The notes beneath the pieces are model-generated. The model was not told the origin of the DNA, searched no databases, and saw only the letters and a program-made list of their open reading frames with translations. The translations under genes were made by a program, and so were the position numbers. A stretch of 64,000 bases of DNA, taken from NCBI RefSeq assembly GCF_000455265.1, contig NZ_HG005139.1:2387480-2451479 (forward strand), given 5' to 3'. Shown piece after piece: positions 1 to 7,396 of this stretch. Positions within the stretch are counted from its first letter, which is position 1. The number at the start of each line of letters is the position of its first letter. The stretch is from Paenibacillus antibioticophila. GTDB taxonomy: Bacteria; Bacillota; Bacilli; Paenibacillales; Paenibacillaceae.

Positions 1-24
1 ACTATAATCAGCTTTGCAACCTAG

Positions 25-504
25 TTAAATAGACTGCTCCTCCCTGTTTAATTGAGAGAGAATACGCATCGAGTATTTCGTAAAGCGGACGCTGATCTCG
101 GACCGCAATACTTCTCTCACAATACCAAACCGATCCTCATAGCCGCGGCAAATATAACGATGATAAATAATTCCGTCATGGGTCTCATCGCTAAATATTT
201 TTATGTTCCGTTGCCTTAATTCCCGATTGGTTTTGGACAAATCTCTGGAGATGTCCTTCATTATGATTTGAATGAATTGTTCATGGATTTGCTTAAATAA
301 ATGAGTTGAAATCCGAAGATCCTGCAAACTCTTCTCACACATGGTCAACATATAGGGAAACATAATAGCGTCCCGAATCATCGTGAGCTCTTCCGTCGTG
401 ACCCTTCCTGTCTGAGGATGCTTATTCCGGTTCTCATACTGCTCCTGGTGTTCCGTTAAAAGCATCTTCGACTTCCATCTCTCATTTCCATCAAGCTTGC
501 TCAT
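25..504 (-). CDS. YolD-like protein, extended form
   Basis: This 159-residue protein begins with a segment resembling the YolD family start (LDGNERWKSKMLLTEHQEQY; the family pattern is GN..W.S.M.L.EH). The rest, about residues 35-159, is longer than ordinary YolD proteins (about 100 aa) and I do not recognise it. It lies directly downstream of the Y-family polymerase gene, and its ATG overlaps the polymerase TGA stop as ATGA (501-504), so the two are translationally coupled. YolD proteins commonly sit beside UvrX-type polymerases in Bacillus and are thought to be UmuD-like partners; that role here is inference from the pairing. It should share the SOS promoter of the polymerase. Confidence 0.7.
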   Translation of the reverse strand: MSKLDGNERWKSKMLLTEHQEQYENRNKHPQTGRVTTEELTMIRDAIMFPYMLTMCEKSLQDLRISTHLFKQIHEQFIQIIMKDISRDLSKTNRELRQRNIKIFSDETHDGIIYHRYICRGYEDRFGIVREVLRSEISVRFTKYSMRILSQLNREEQSI

Positions 505-1754
505 TTAAAATGCCCCCCAATCTGACCTGCACGCTCTCGTGCTACACCAGCCTCCACCAACGAAGAGGCTCTGATAATCGCATCGCTGCCATACCGTTCC
601 TTAATGCGGTCGGTAGCCCGTTCAACTGCATAGGCAGCGTTCCTATCCTCAAACAGAGTCAATTGATCAATTCGATCGTCCGACAGCTGTGTTAACGAAA
701 TATGCAAACGGCTTACCGGCAGCCCGTTCCAGTGATCCAGGAACAGCTTTCGAGCGGCCTGGGCAACCTCATGGGTTAATGAGGTGGGTTGATGCAACGT
801 CATCTGACGGCTAAACGAGAAAGTCTTCTCCCCGTCCGTCTCCACTGCTCCAACAGACACGCCCCGGCCTTGATAACCATGCCTGCGCGCCCGCCGGCAA
901 ACCTCGATCACCAGCTCAAGCAAGACAACTTCAATATCCTCCAGGCGCCCGTACAAGCTGCTCCTCAAGGCTTTTCCGTGGCTTATTGATTTCAACGCAC
1001 CGCGAATGGAGGAGACTACGGGGCTGGAATCCTTACCGTTCGCAATTTGCCAGTAGTACTCTGATTGAATATCGGATTGCTTTCGGAACTCCCTGCGCAT
1101 CATTTGCTTAAATTGGCCTAACTCCAGACGGGCAATATCACCTATGGTGTTTAGACCCATATGGCGAAAATGCTTGGTCATACGGGAGCCGACCATAAAC
1201 ATCTGGTGAATCGGCAAGGGCCACAAATCCCTCTCCATATTTTCAAAGCCCAATTTAAAAATACCGTCCTGCCTTTTTTTCGCAAAATTATCCGTTGCCA
1301 TCTTGGCTAGGATTTTTGTAGGACCCATCCCGACCCTGGACCATACCCCCGTCGATAGTTTTACTTGCCACTGAATCCATTGAGCAATCTCATCTGCAGA
1401 CCCGCATAGGGATATAGAACCTGTTACATCCAAAAATTGCTCGTCAATACTGTAGGGCTCAACTTGATCTGTTACGGATTCAAATATTTGCGTAATTAAT
1501 AAAGATATGGTGATATAGCGCTGCATTCTGGGGCGAATAACTACCAAATCAGGACAGAGGGCTAATGCTTCTCCGACACGTTGCGCGGTAGTAACCCCTC
1601 TTGACTTGGCAAGAGGACAGGCTGCTAAGATAATTCCCGATCGGCGAGACGGATCACCTACAGCTACAGGCTTGTTGTAATATTCCGGATGAGCTGCTTT
1701 TTCAATGGAGGCATAAAAAGACTGTCCGTCCACAAGAAAAATGATGTTAGACAT
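501..1754 (-). CDS. Y-family DNA polymerase (UvrX/UmuC/DinB-like)
   Basis: Error-prone translesion polymerase of 417 aa. The palm has the first catalytic Asp in LVDGQSFYASIE (D9) and the second acidic pair in YSIDEQF (D104, E105). A little-finger domain follows; the C-terminus shows LTLF. The reading frame stays open to 1895, but I choose the ATG at 1754. The protein from there begins MSNIIFLVDGQSFY as expected for the family, a GGTGAT Shine-Dalgarno precedes it, and the promoter and LexA boxes lie at 1813-1865, inside the extension. The extension would also start inside the map terminator. It is co-transcribed with the YolD-like gene. The Gln in DGQSFYAS is common in UvrX-type members. Confidence 0.9.
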   Translation of the reverse strand: MSNIIFLVDGQSFYASIEKAAHPEYYNKPVAVGDPSRRSGIILAACPLAKSRGVTTAQRVGEALALCPDLVVIRPRMQRYITISLLITQIFESVTDQVEPYSIDEQFLDVTGSISLCGSADEIAQWIQWQVKLSTGVWSRVGMGPTKILAKMATDNFAKKRQDGIFKLGFENMERDLWPLPIHQMFMVGSRMTKHFRHMGLNTIGDIARLELGQFKQMMRREFRKQSDIQSEYYWQIANGKDSSPVVSSIRGALKSISHGKALRSSLYGRLEDIEVVLLELVIEVCRRARRHGYQGRGVSVGAVETDGEKTFSFSRQMTLHQPTSLTHEVAQAARKLFLDHWNGLPVSRLHISLTQLSDDRIDQLTLFEDRNAAYAVERATDRIKERYGSDAIIRASSLVEAGVARERAGQIGGHFK

Positions 1755-1812
1755 TTCCGAATCACCAGCTTTGTCGTATTGAGGTTTCTTTAAGGCAGTT
1801 GTTCGCCGCCCG

Positions 1813-1865
1813 GAACACTTGTTCTTATTATATTCATAATACGAACAAATATTCTCATCCGTCAA
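1813..1865 (-). promoter_or_regulatory. SOS promoter with LexA (DinR) boxes for the Y-family polymerase
   Basis: On the minus strand a -35 TTGACG (1860-1865) and a -10 TATTAT (1836-1841) are 18 bp apart. A perfect Firmicute LexA box core GAAC-ACTT-GTTC lies at 1813-1824, just past the -10. A weaker one (GAAC-AAAT-ATTC on the plus strand, 1843-1854) lies in the spacer. The Bacillus consensus is CGAACNNNNGTTCG. Boxes inside the spacer and downstream of the -10 would block polymerase, as expected for SOS control. Confidence 0.75.
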
Positions 1866-1893
1866 CAGGTTAATACTGGATACGCCGATATAC

Positions 1894-1943
1894 AAAAAAA
1901 GACCGCCGCGACCACAGCATCACGCTGCCTCGGGACGGTCTTT
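1894..1943 (-). terminator. Rho-independent terminator of map
   Basis: Read on the minus strand, AAAGACCG (complement of 1936-1943) pairs with CGGTCTTT (1898-1905) around a GC-rich loop, followed by a T run. It starts 11 bp beyond the map stop codon. Confidence 0.75.
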
Positions 1944-1953
1944 GATCGTCTTT

Positions 1954-2700
1954 TTATTGAGCTGTCAGAATCAACGGCCCTTCGCTAGTAATTGCAATCG
2001 TATGTTCAAATTGCGCCGACAGCTTGCCGTCAGCCGTTCGGGCTGTCCATCCATCCTCATCAATCCGGATTCGGAAGGTGCCTTCATTAATCATCGGCTC
2101 GATAGTGAACACCATTCCCTCCTTCAAACGAATGCCTTTTCCAGGTACTCCAACATGCTCATATTCGGGCTCTTCATGCAGCTGTCGGCCGATGCCATGC
2201 CCGAGCAGATCCCTTACCACCCCATAGCCGTGGGATTCAGCATGCCGCTGAATAGCCGATGTCACATCGCCAAGCCGGTTCCCGGGAAAGGCTTGGGAAA
2301 TCCCCAGCTCCAGACATTCATAGGTTACCTGCAGCAGCTTCTCCGCGGCCGGGGAAGGCGTGCCAACCGTATAGCACCAGCATGAATCACCGAACCAGCC
2401 TTCATATTCGGCTACAATATCGATTTTGAGCAAATCCCCGTCCACCAACGGACGGGAAGAAGGAAAGCCGTGCGCAATCACATCATTGACAGACATACAG
2501 GTTTCCGCCGGAAAGCCGTTGTATCCTTTCGTAAATTGCTTGGCGCCAAGCTCCTCGATATGCCGGGCGATCATGTCATTCAGTTCCTGTGTGGTTCTTC
2601 CCGGAACGATCGATTTGGCAATCTCCCGGTGGCAGGCCGCCACGACCTCGCCGGCCCGCTTCATTTCTTCAATTTCCCGCATGGATTTCAATGTGATCAT
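1954..2700 (-). CDS. map: Type I methionine aminopeptidase
   Basis: Cytoplasmic metalloenzyme of 248 aa that removes the initiator Met after deformylation. The five metal ligands can be placed: D94 and D105 (KIDIVAEYEGWFGDS), H168 (LLGHGIG), E201 (FTIEPM) and E232 (QFEHT). Substrate-site H77 and H175 are also present. Length is normal for the short bacterial type I form, with no zinc-finger extension. GGGGAG precedes the ATG. In many Firmicutes map lies in the ribosomal protein cluster; here it stands with a TetR gene, so this may be a second copy. Its partner enzymes fmt and def are also in the window. Confidence 0.95.
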   Translation of the reverse strand: MITLKSMREIEEMKRAGEVVAACHREIAKSIVPGRTTQELNDMIARHIEELGAKQFTKGYNGFPAETCMSVNDVIAHGFPSSRPLVDGDLLKIDIVAEYEGWFGDSCWCYTVGTPSPAAEKLLQVTYECLELGISQAFPGNRLGDVTSAIQRHAESHGYGVVRDLLGHGIGRQLHEEPEYEHVGVPGKGIRLKEGMVFTIEPMINEGTFRIRIDEDGWTARTADGKLSAQFEHTIAITSEGPLILTAQ

Positions 2701-2756
2701 ATTGGTTCATCTCCCCACTCTGCTTCTGATTCAATTCTTGATCAATCCGCTTATTT

Positions 2757-3458
2757 TCATACAAATCCTCTTCCTGCCGCAAAGCGGATAAGCTCTTCCA
2801 TCTCACCCTTCAAGGCGCCCCGCCGGATCGAAGGCAATGCACAGGCGGCAAGCGCGGCCAGCAGCCATTCCCCCTGACGCTCTGCCTCAGCTCTATGCTG
2901 TACATTACTAGTATGCGCTGCTTCCTGTACCAGAATAGCTTCTACCTGGGAAACCAGCGGCAGCAGCACGGCGGAACGGTAAGCAGGGGACAATCGCGCT
3001 GCTGTCTCCGGCTGGAGCATCCGGTATTGATCCGTCCCCAGATAACAAGCCAGAAAAAGAGCCCGATCTCTTTCCCAGGCATGGAGCAATACTGAACACG
3101 CCTCTCTCAGCCGTTCCATAACACGCAAAGAACCCCTTTCCTCGCCACGAGGACTCCTATCCTCACCAACAGAAGCCGTTGCCATGCCGCCAGAGTCTGA
3201 TCTCCCGTCCGGGGACAGCTCACCAACCCATAATTCCTCAGCTCTCTCCAGCGCCTGATATAGCATATCTGATACAAGATCATTCTTGTTATTGTAATAA
3301 TGGTATACCGTGCCATAACCCAGTCCTGCCGCAGCCGCCACATCGCGGATCTCCAGCAGAATCCCCTTATCCAGATATACCTCCGCCGCAGCCTGTAAAA
3401 TCTCGCGGATACGACGCAGCCGGATCTCTTCATTTTGTTCTTTCGTTCGCGGTGTCAT
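2757..3458 (-). CDS. TetR/AcrR family transcriptional regulator
   Basis: A 233-residue regulator. Residues about 13-60 form the TetR helix-turn-helix: RRIREILQAAAEVY, then IRDVAAAAGLGYGTVYHYY (recognition helix) and NKNDLVSDML. The C-terminal ligand domain (about 90-233) is family-specific and unassigned. A GAGGTG Shine-Dalgarno lies 9 bp before the ATG. The gene is 56 bp upstream of map and in the same direction. The upstream 600 bp are gene-free and contain an array of ~18-bp palindromes starting 180 bp from its start codon; these could be its own operators, but that is unproven. Ligand and targets are unknown. Confidence 0.85.
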   Translation of the reverse strand: MTPRTKEQNEEIRLRRIREILQAAAEVYLDKGILLEIRDVAAAAGLGYGTVYHYYNNKNDLVSDMLYQALERAEELWVGELSPDGRSDSGGMATASVGEDRSPRGEERGSLRVMERLREACSVLLHAWERDRALFLACYLGTDQYRMLQPETAARLSPAYRSAVLLPLVSQVEAILVQEAAHTSNVQHRAEAERQGEWLLAALAACALPSIRRGALKGEMEELIRFAAGRGFV

Positions 3459-3620
3459 AGACCAGGCACCTCACTCTTCCCACAAGCTTATTTTTGACAT
3501 GCTCTCATGTCGATATAAAAAGTATAACAGATTATGTAAAGAAATAATATACTGGTGCTTTAAAATGTCTTATAAGCCGAAAGCAGAACCCGCAGCATGA
3601 GGATATCGACTGGAATCCGC

Positions 3621-3669
3621 AAGGAGGAAAGGTCTGTTTTGTACGATATTTCATACAAAGCACCTCCTT
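3621..3669 (+). other. Hairpin-capable segment with AAGGAGG and CCTCCTT arms
   Basis: AAGGAGG (3621-3627) is complementary to CCTCCTT (3663-3669), with the inner arms TTTGTA/TACAAA around the first palindrome of the array. In a plus-strand RNA this would hide a perfect Shine-Dalgarno sequence. A 40-codon frame starting with TTG at 3638 follows it, ending at TAA 3758-3760. I do not claim the frame is translated. Confidence 0.35.
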
Positions 3670-3812
3670 TTCATGGTAATAATAGTGTTTTATACGAAAA
3701 ACCGTACAACTTTTTAAGTTTGAGGTACCGGGCCTTATTGTTTATACGATTTTTCGTATAACATACATCAATCAGGATAGGTTTTGGAACAACTTGTGTG
3801 GAAAATCGTACA
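3640..3812. promoter_or_regulatory. Phased array of four 18-bp palindromes (putative operators)
   Basis: Three imperfect to perfect palindromes of the form TRTACGA-N4-YCRTAYA lie at 3640-3657, 3691-3708 and 3743-3760; the third, TATACGATTTTTCGTATA, has perfect 7-bp arms. A degenerate fourth (3795-3812) keeps AAAATCGTACA. Their starts are 51, 52 and 52 bp apart, about five helical turns, so all face the same side of the DNA. They lie between the TetR gene (start 3458) and the SpoVIF-like gene (ends 4068). The binding protein is unknown. The rest of 3459-4067 holds no convincing gene; the plus-strand frame at 3784-4017 has no domain and runs through a terminator. Confidence 0.5.
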
Positions 3813-3985
3813 AATCCCTTTGTGCTTCATCATAAGTATTCGTTTTCGAATCTATAAGTGTTCGAATAAGTGTCCGGTCTATAATTGTTCAAGTCTAATA
3901 TTGCTCAGGCCGCGCCCCAAGGGGCTCTCCGGATCTTCAATCGCGTCAAGCACCGATTTTAAAGTCCCAGCCCGCCTCAAAATAC

Positions 3986-4017
3986 AAAAAAAAAATCAGC
4001 CGGAACCTTCCGGCTGA
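3986..4017 (-). terminator. Terminator after the SpoVIF-like gene
   Basis: Perfect 10-bp arms TCAGCCGGAA (3996-4005) and TTCCGGCTGA (4008-4017) are followed on the minus strand by ten T residues. It ends the minus-strand run asp23-fakA-degV-recG-spoVIF-like. Confidence 0.9.
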
Positions 4018-4067
4018 CAGCTTCGCCCGCCGCACTCTCATCTCACCTTGCCTGCTCCGTTATGTCC

Positions 4068-4355
4068 CTAACGGAACATACTCCACAGACGAATGAGATG
4101 GAGCGTGCTTTGGGGATCGATCTTTTGATACAACACAAACTGGACAATCTGCTCCTCCTGAACGCTGGTCAGCCTCTCTCCCATCAGTGCGGCAGACTTC
4201 TTCACCAGCCGCCTTACCTTCACTCTGTCTTGAAGATCGGCTTTGGTCAAACCTTCGACAAGCTTCTTCACCCGCTCCTTGGTCGTCGGATTCTTCATTT
4301 TGAGCTTAATCCGTTCCACAAGCTGGGGACTGATTCCGAATTGCTTATAACTCAA
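4068..4355 (-). CDS. SpoVIF-like sporulation protein
   Basis: A small basic protein (95 aa from the chosen start). Residues about 25-75 (VKKLVEGLTKADLQDRVKVR, then RLVKKSAALMGERLTSVQEE) match the pattern of stage VI sporulation protein F, a small spore-coat/resistance protein of Bacillus. The frame opens at a GTG (4367), but that codon overlaps the GGGAGGTG Shine-Dalgarno. TTG at 4355 lies 9 bp after it and gives MSYKQFGIS, a more family-like N-terminus. It follows recG by about 80 bp on the same strand and is closed by a strong terminator. Recognition is by pattern only. Confidence 0.65.
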   Translation of the reverse strand: MSYKQFGISPQLVERIKLKMKNPTTKERVKKLVEGLTKADLQDRVKVRRLVKKSAALMGERLTSVQEEQIVQFVLYQKIDPQSTLHLIRLWSMFR

Positions 4356-4435
4356 AGACAGCGACACCTCCCGTTCAATGGGCCTTCTTTCTAGTGTATG
4401 AAGGGAGGGCTGTACAATGTGACAACAACGATCCG

Positions 4436-6481
4436 CTAGTCGATAATCTCGCCCTGCAAAATCTGCTCCCGCTGCAAATAGCTCCGCAGCGGCCCATACT
4501 CCGGCGACGTCCAGAAGACGCGCTCGCCGACCAGCCGGGCGGCATCGTCCCGCGCCGCCTCCAGCACCGCGAAATCGCTGACCATGTCCGCGATTCGGAA
4601 CTCCGGCACCCCGCTCTGCTTGGTGCCGAAGAAATCCCCGGGACCGCGCAGCTCCAGGTCCCGCCTTGCCACCTCGAAGCCGTCGTCCGTATCGGTCATG
4701 ACCTTCATCCGCTCCTGACCGACCTCCGACTTCGGATCCGCGATGAGCACGCAGTACGAGGCGTGCTCGCCCCGGCCGACCCGGCCCCGCAGCTGGTGCA
4801 GCTGCGAAAGGCCGAACCGGTCGGCATCCATCACAATCATCAGCGTCGCGTTCGGCACATCGACCCCGACCTCCACCACCGTGGTCGAGACAAGCAGCTG
4901 CACCTCGCCATCGTAAAATGCCCGCATAACCTCGTCCTTCTCCGCCGAGGTCATCCTTCCGTGCAGCAGGCCAACCTTATAATCAGGGAATGCCTGCTGC
5001 ATCGCCACGTACAGGTCGATCGCATTCTGTACGTCCAGCTTGTCCGATTCTTCGATTAGCGGGCAGATCAGGTAAGCCTGCCGCCCCTGCGAAATCTCGC
5101 CGGAGATAAAGCCCAGCACCCGATCCATCATCGAGTGCTTGACCCAATACGTCGTAATCGGCTTCCGGCCTTTGGGCCGCTCCGACAGCGTCGATACATC
5201 CATATCCCCGAAAGCCGTTATCGCCAGCGTGCGCGGAATCGGCGTTGCTGTCATCGTCAGCACATCAGGGCTAAAGCCCTTGCGGCGCAGAATACTGCGC
5301 TGATTCACGCCAAAGCGGTGCTGCTCATCCGTTACCACCAGGCTAAGCGAGCGAAAGAACACATCCTCCTGGATCAGGGCGTGCGTACCGACGACAATAT
5401 CAATCAGCCCCATCTGGAGCGAAGCCAGCAAATCCTTGCGCTTGCGTCCGGTTACACTGCCGGTCAACAGGCCGACCTGGATGCCGAATGGCTCGAACAT
5501 CCGAGTCAGCGAGCGGACATGCTGCTCTGCCAAAATTTCGGTCGGCACCATGAAGGCGCCTTGATGACCGGACTTGACCGCTGCGAACAACGCGATAGCC
5601 GCGATAACCGTCTTGCCTGAGCCGACATCGCCTTGCAGCAGCCGGTTCATACAGTAAGAAGAGCGCATATCCTTGAGGATTTCCAGCTCCACCCGCTTCT
5701 GGGCATCGGTCAGCTCAAAGGGAAGACTGCGCACGAATTCGCGAATCTCTGAATTGGTGGCTCCATGGCTTACGCCGTCCTGCCGCTCGTGATTCATAGC
5801 ACGATAAGCTTGCAGCTTAAGCTGAAAAAGGAATAGCTCTTCATACACCATCCGGCGCCGGGCCCACCCGCCCTCTTCGCTGTCCGTAGGCTGATGGATG
5901 CACTGAATGGCCCGGCGGCGCGGCATCAGATCATATTTCTTCAGCAGCTCGCCCGGCAAATTCTCCGGAATCATCTCCCCATACTGGCGGAGTGCCTGTC
6001 CGATCGTCTTGCGGATCCAGGCCTGCGTAATCTTTCCGCCAACCGAATAGACCGGCTGCAGGCTTCCGCTCCGCAGCGTCCCTTTATCGGGGAACTCCGA
6101 TTCGGATACCGTAAGCTGGCTGCGCCGCAGATCCCATTTCCCGGTCAATATAATATCCCGCCCCGCCGTCAGCTCCTCCCGTAAAAAGTGACGGTTAAAC
6201 CAGGTCGCCGTAAACATCCAGTCCTCCGCCACCATCTTGCAGGTCAATCTTGACTTTTTACCGTACCGCTGCAGGACCGGAACCCCGATAATTTTAGCCT
6301 GAACCGTTATTTTATCGCCATCCTTCGCCTCGGTCAGCGAGCGAAGACGATAATCCTCATACCGGTACGGATAATATTCAATTAGATCATTTACCGTAAA
6401 GACGCCAAAGGCGTGAAGCTCTCCTTCTTTAAGAGCGCTCACGCCGCTGACCTGCCTTACCGGAATCTCATGTAATTCCAT
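4436..6481 (-). CDS. recG: ATP-dependent DNA helicase RecG
   Basis: Branch-migrating helicase that regresses stalled forks and processes Holliday junctions, 681 aa as usual. An N-terminal wedge/OB region (about 55-150) is followed by the helicase core. Walker A is GDVGSGKT (284-291) and motif II is DEQH (385-388). Motif III is TMTATPIPRTLA, and motif VI contains QLRGRVGRG. The TRG region near the C-terminus has the typical GPGDFFGTKQSG. It follows degV by 14 bp and belongs to the asp23-fakA-degV-recG unit, an order also found in Bacillus apart from serine dehydratase genes that are absent here. Confidence 0.97.
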   Translation of the reverse strand: MELHEIPVRQVSGVSALKEGELHAFGVFTVNDLIEYYPYRYEDYRLRSLTEAKDGDKITVQAKIIGVPVLQRYGKKSRLTCKMVAEDWMFTATWFNRHFLREELTAGRDIILTGKWDLRRSQLTVSESEFPDKGTLRSGSLQPVYSVGGKITQAWIRKTIGQALRQYGEMIPENLPGELLKKYDLMPRRRAIQCIHQPTDSEEGGWARRRMVYEELFLFQLKLQAYRAMNHERQDGVSHGATNSEIREFVRSLPFELTDAQKRVELEILKDMRSSYCMNRLLQGDVGSGKTVIAAIALFAAVKSGHQGAFMVPTEILAEQHVRSLTRMFEPFGIQVGLLTGSVTGRKRKDLLASLQMGLIDIVVGTHALIQEDVFFRSLSLVVTDEQHRFGVNQRSILRRKGFSPDVLTMTATPIPRTLAITAFGDMDVSTLSERPKGRKPITTYWVKHSMMDRVLGFISGEISQGRQAYLICPLIEESDKLDVQNAIDLYVAMQQAFPDYKVGLLHGRMTSAEKDEVMRAFYDGEVQLLVSTTVVEVGVDVPNATLMIVMDADRFGLSQLHQLRGRVGRGEHASYCVLIADPKSEVGQERMKVMTDTDDGFEVARRDLELRGPGDFFGTKQSGVPEFRIADMVSDFAVLEAARDDAARLVGERVFWTSPEYGPLRSYLQREQILQGEIID

Positions 6482-6495
6482 AAGACTCTCCTATC

Positions 6496-7368
6496 TTATT
6501 CTGCTGGCCAGATAAAGGTAGCCACCGTTCCCGGCCCGACGTGAGTGCCGACAACTGCGCCGATACTGGTCCGCACGACCTCATGGATCGTGAAGTGCTC
6601 ACCCATCAGTCTGAGGATTTCCTCGGCTCCCTCCGGATTCACACAATCGCAGACTGCAATATTAATGTCCCTCTGGTCACCGTAATCCTTCACGAACAAT
6701 TCAACGACCCGGGATACAGCTTTCTTATGTCCTCTGATCTTGTCGACGGCATAGATCGCACCCTCGTCATTGACGGACAGGATTGGCTTAATATTCAATA
6801 GCGTACCAAAAATCGCAGCGGCTTTGCCCAGCCGACCGCCCTTTTGCAGATAATCCAGGACATCGACGAGAAAATAAACCTGCCGCGCCTTGCCGACACG
6901 ATCTACTTCGGCGACGATTTCCGGAACGGAAGCTCCGGCTTTGGCCATCCGCGCCGCAAGGACGACTTGTAGACCGAAGCCATAGGTCGCGGACAAGGAA
7001 TCGATGACGGTAATGTCAACAGCCTCGCCGTGCTCCTCCTCGATCATGCTCTTGGCCAGCACCGCGGACTGGTACGTGCCACTCATGCCGGATGAAATAT
7101 GAATCGAAATAATCGATGCTTCCGGATATTGCTGCATCAGGTTCTGATACACTTCAACGTACTGGGATGGAGAGGTTTGTGAAGTCGTTGGCAGGTCCCG
7201 CGATTTTGACAGCCTGTCATAAAATTCTTCTACGGTGATGTCAATTCCTTCTATAAAGGTCTCCTCTCCAAAAGCGAGGCGCATAGGCACGATATGAATC
7301 CCATACTCCTCGACTATCGCCTTTGGCACGTCTGCGGTACTGTCAGCAACGATAATAATCTGCTTCAT
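6496..7368 (-). CDS. DegV family fatty-acid-binding protein (FakB-type)
   Basis: DegV proteins bind a single fatty acid and present it to the kinase FakA for phosphorylation, feeding exogenous fatty acids into phospholipid synthesis. From the ATG at 7368 it begins MKQIIIVADSTADVP, the family start, and has 290 aa. TTSQTSPSQY (about 60-70) and the SSGMSGTYQSA loop are typical ligand-contact motifs. The frame extends 13 codons upstream, but that would overlap the fakA end, so I prefer 7368. It lies directly behind fakA, which supports a cognate pair. The chain specificity (saturated or unsaturated) cannot be read from the sequence. Confidence 0.9.
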   Translation of the reverse strand: MKQIIIVADSTADVPKAIVEEYGIHIVPMRLAFGEETFIEGIDITVEEFYDRLSKSRDLPTTSQTSPSQYVEVYQNLMQQYPEASIISIHISSGMSGTYQSAVLAKSMIEEEHGEAVDITVIDSLSATYGFGLQVVLAARMAKAGASVPEIVAEVDRVGKARQVYFLVDVLDYLQKGGRLGKAAAIFGTLLNIKPILSVNDEGAIYAVDKIRGHKKAVSRVVELFVKDYGDQRDINIAVCDCVNPEGAEEILRLMGEHFTIHEVVRTSIGAVVGTHVGPGTVATFIWPAE

Positions 7369-7396
7369 AGATATCCCCGCCCTTTCATGGCTCCGA

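Noticed and set aside
3784-4017. Plus-strand frame of 77 codons between TetR and the SpoVIF-like gene
   Set aside because: It runs through the minus-strand terminator, has no recognisable domain and no clear ribosome-binding site.
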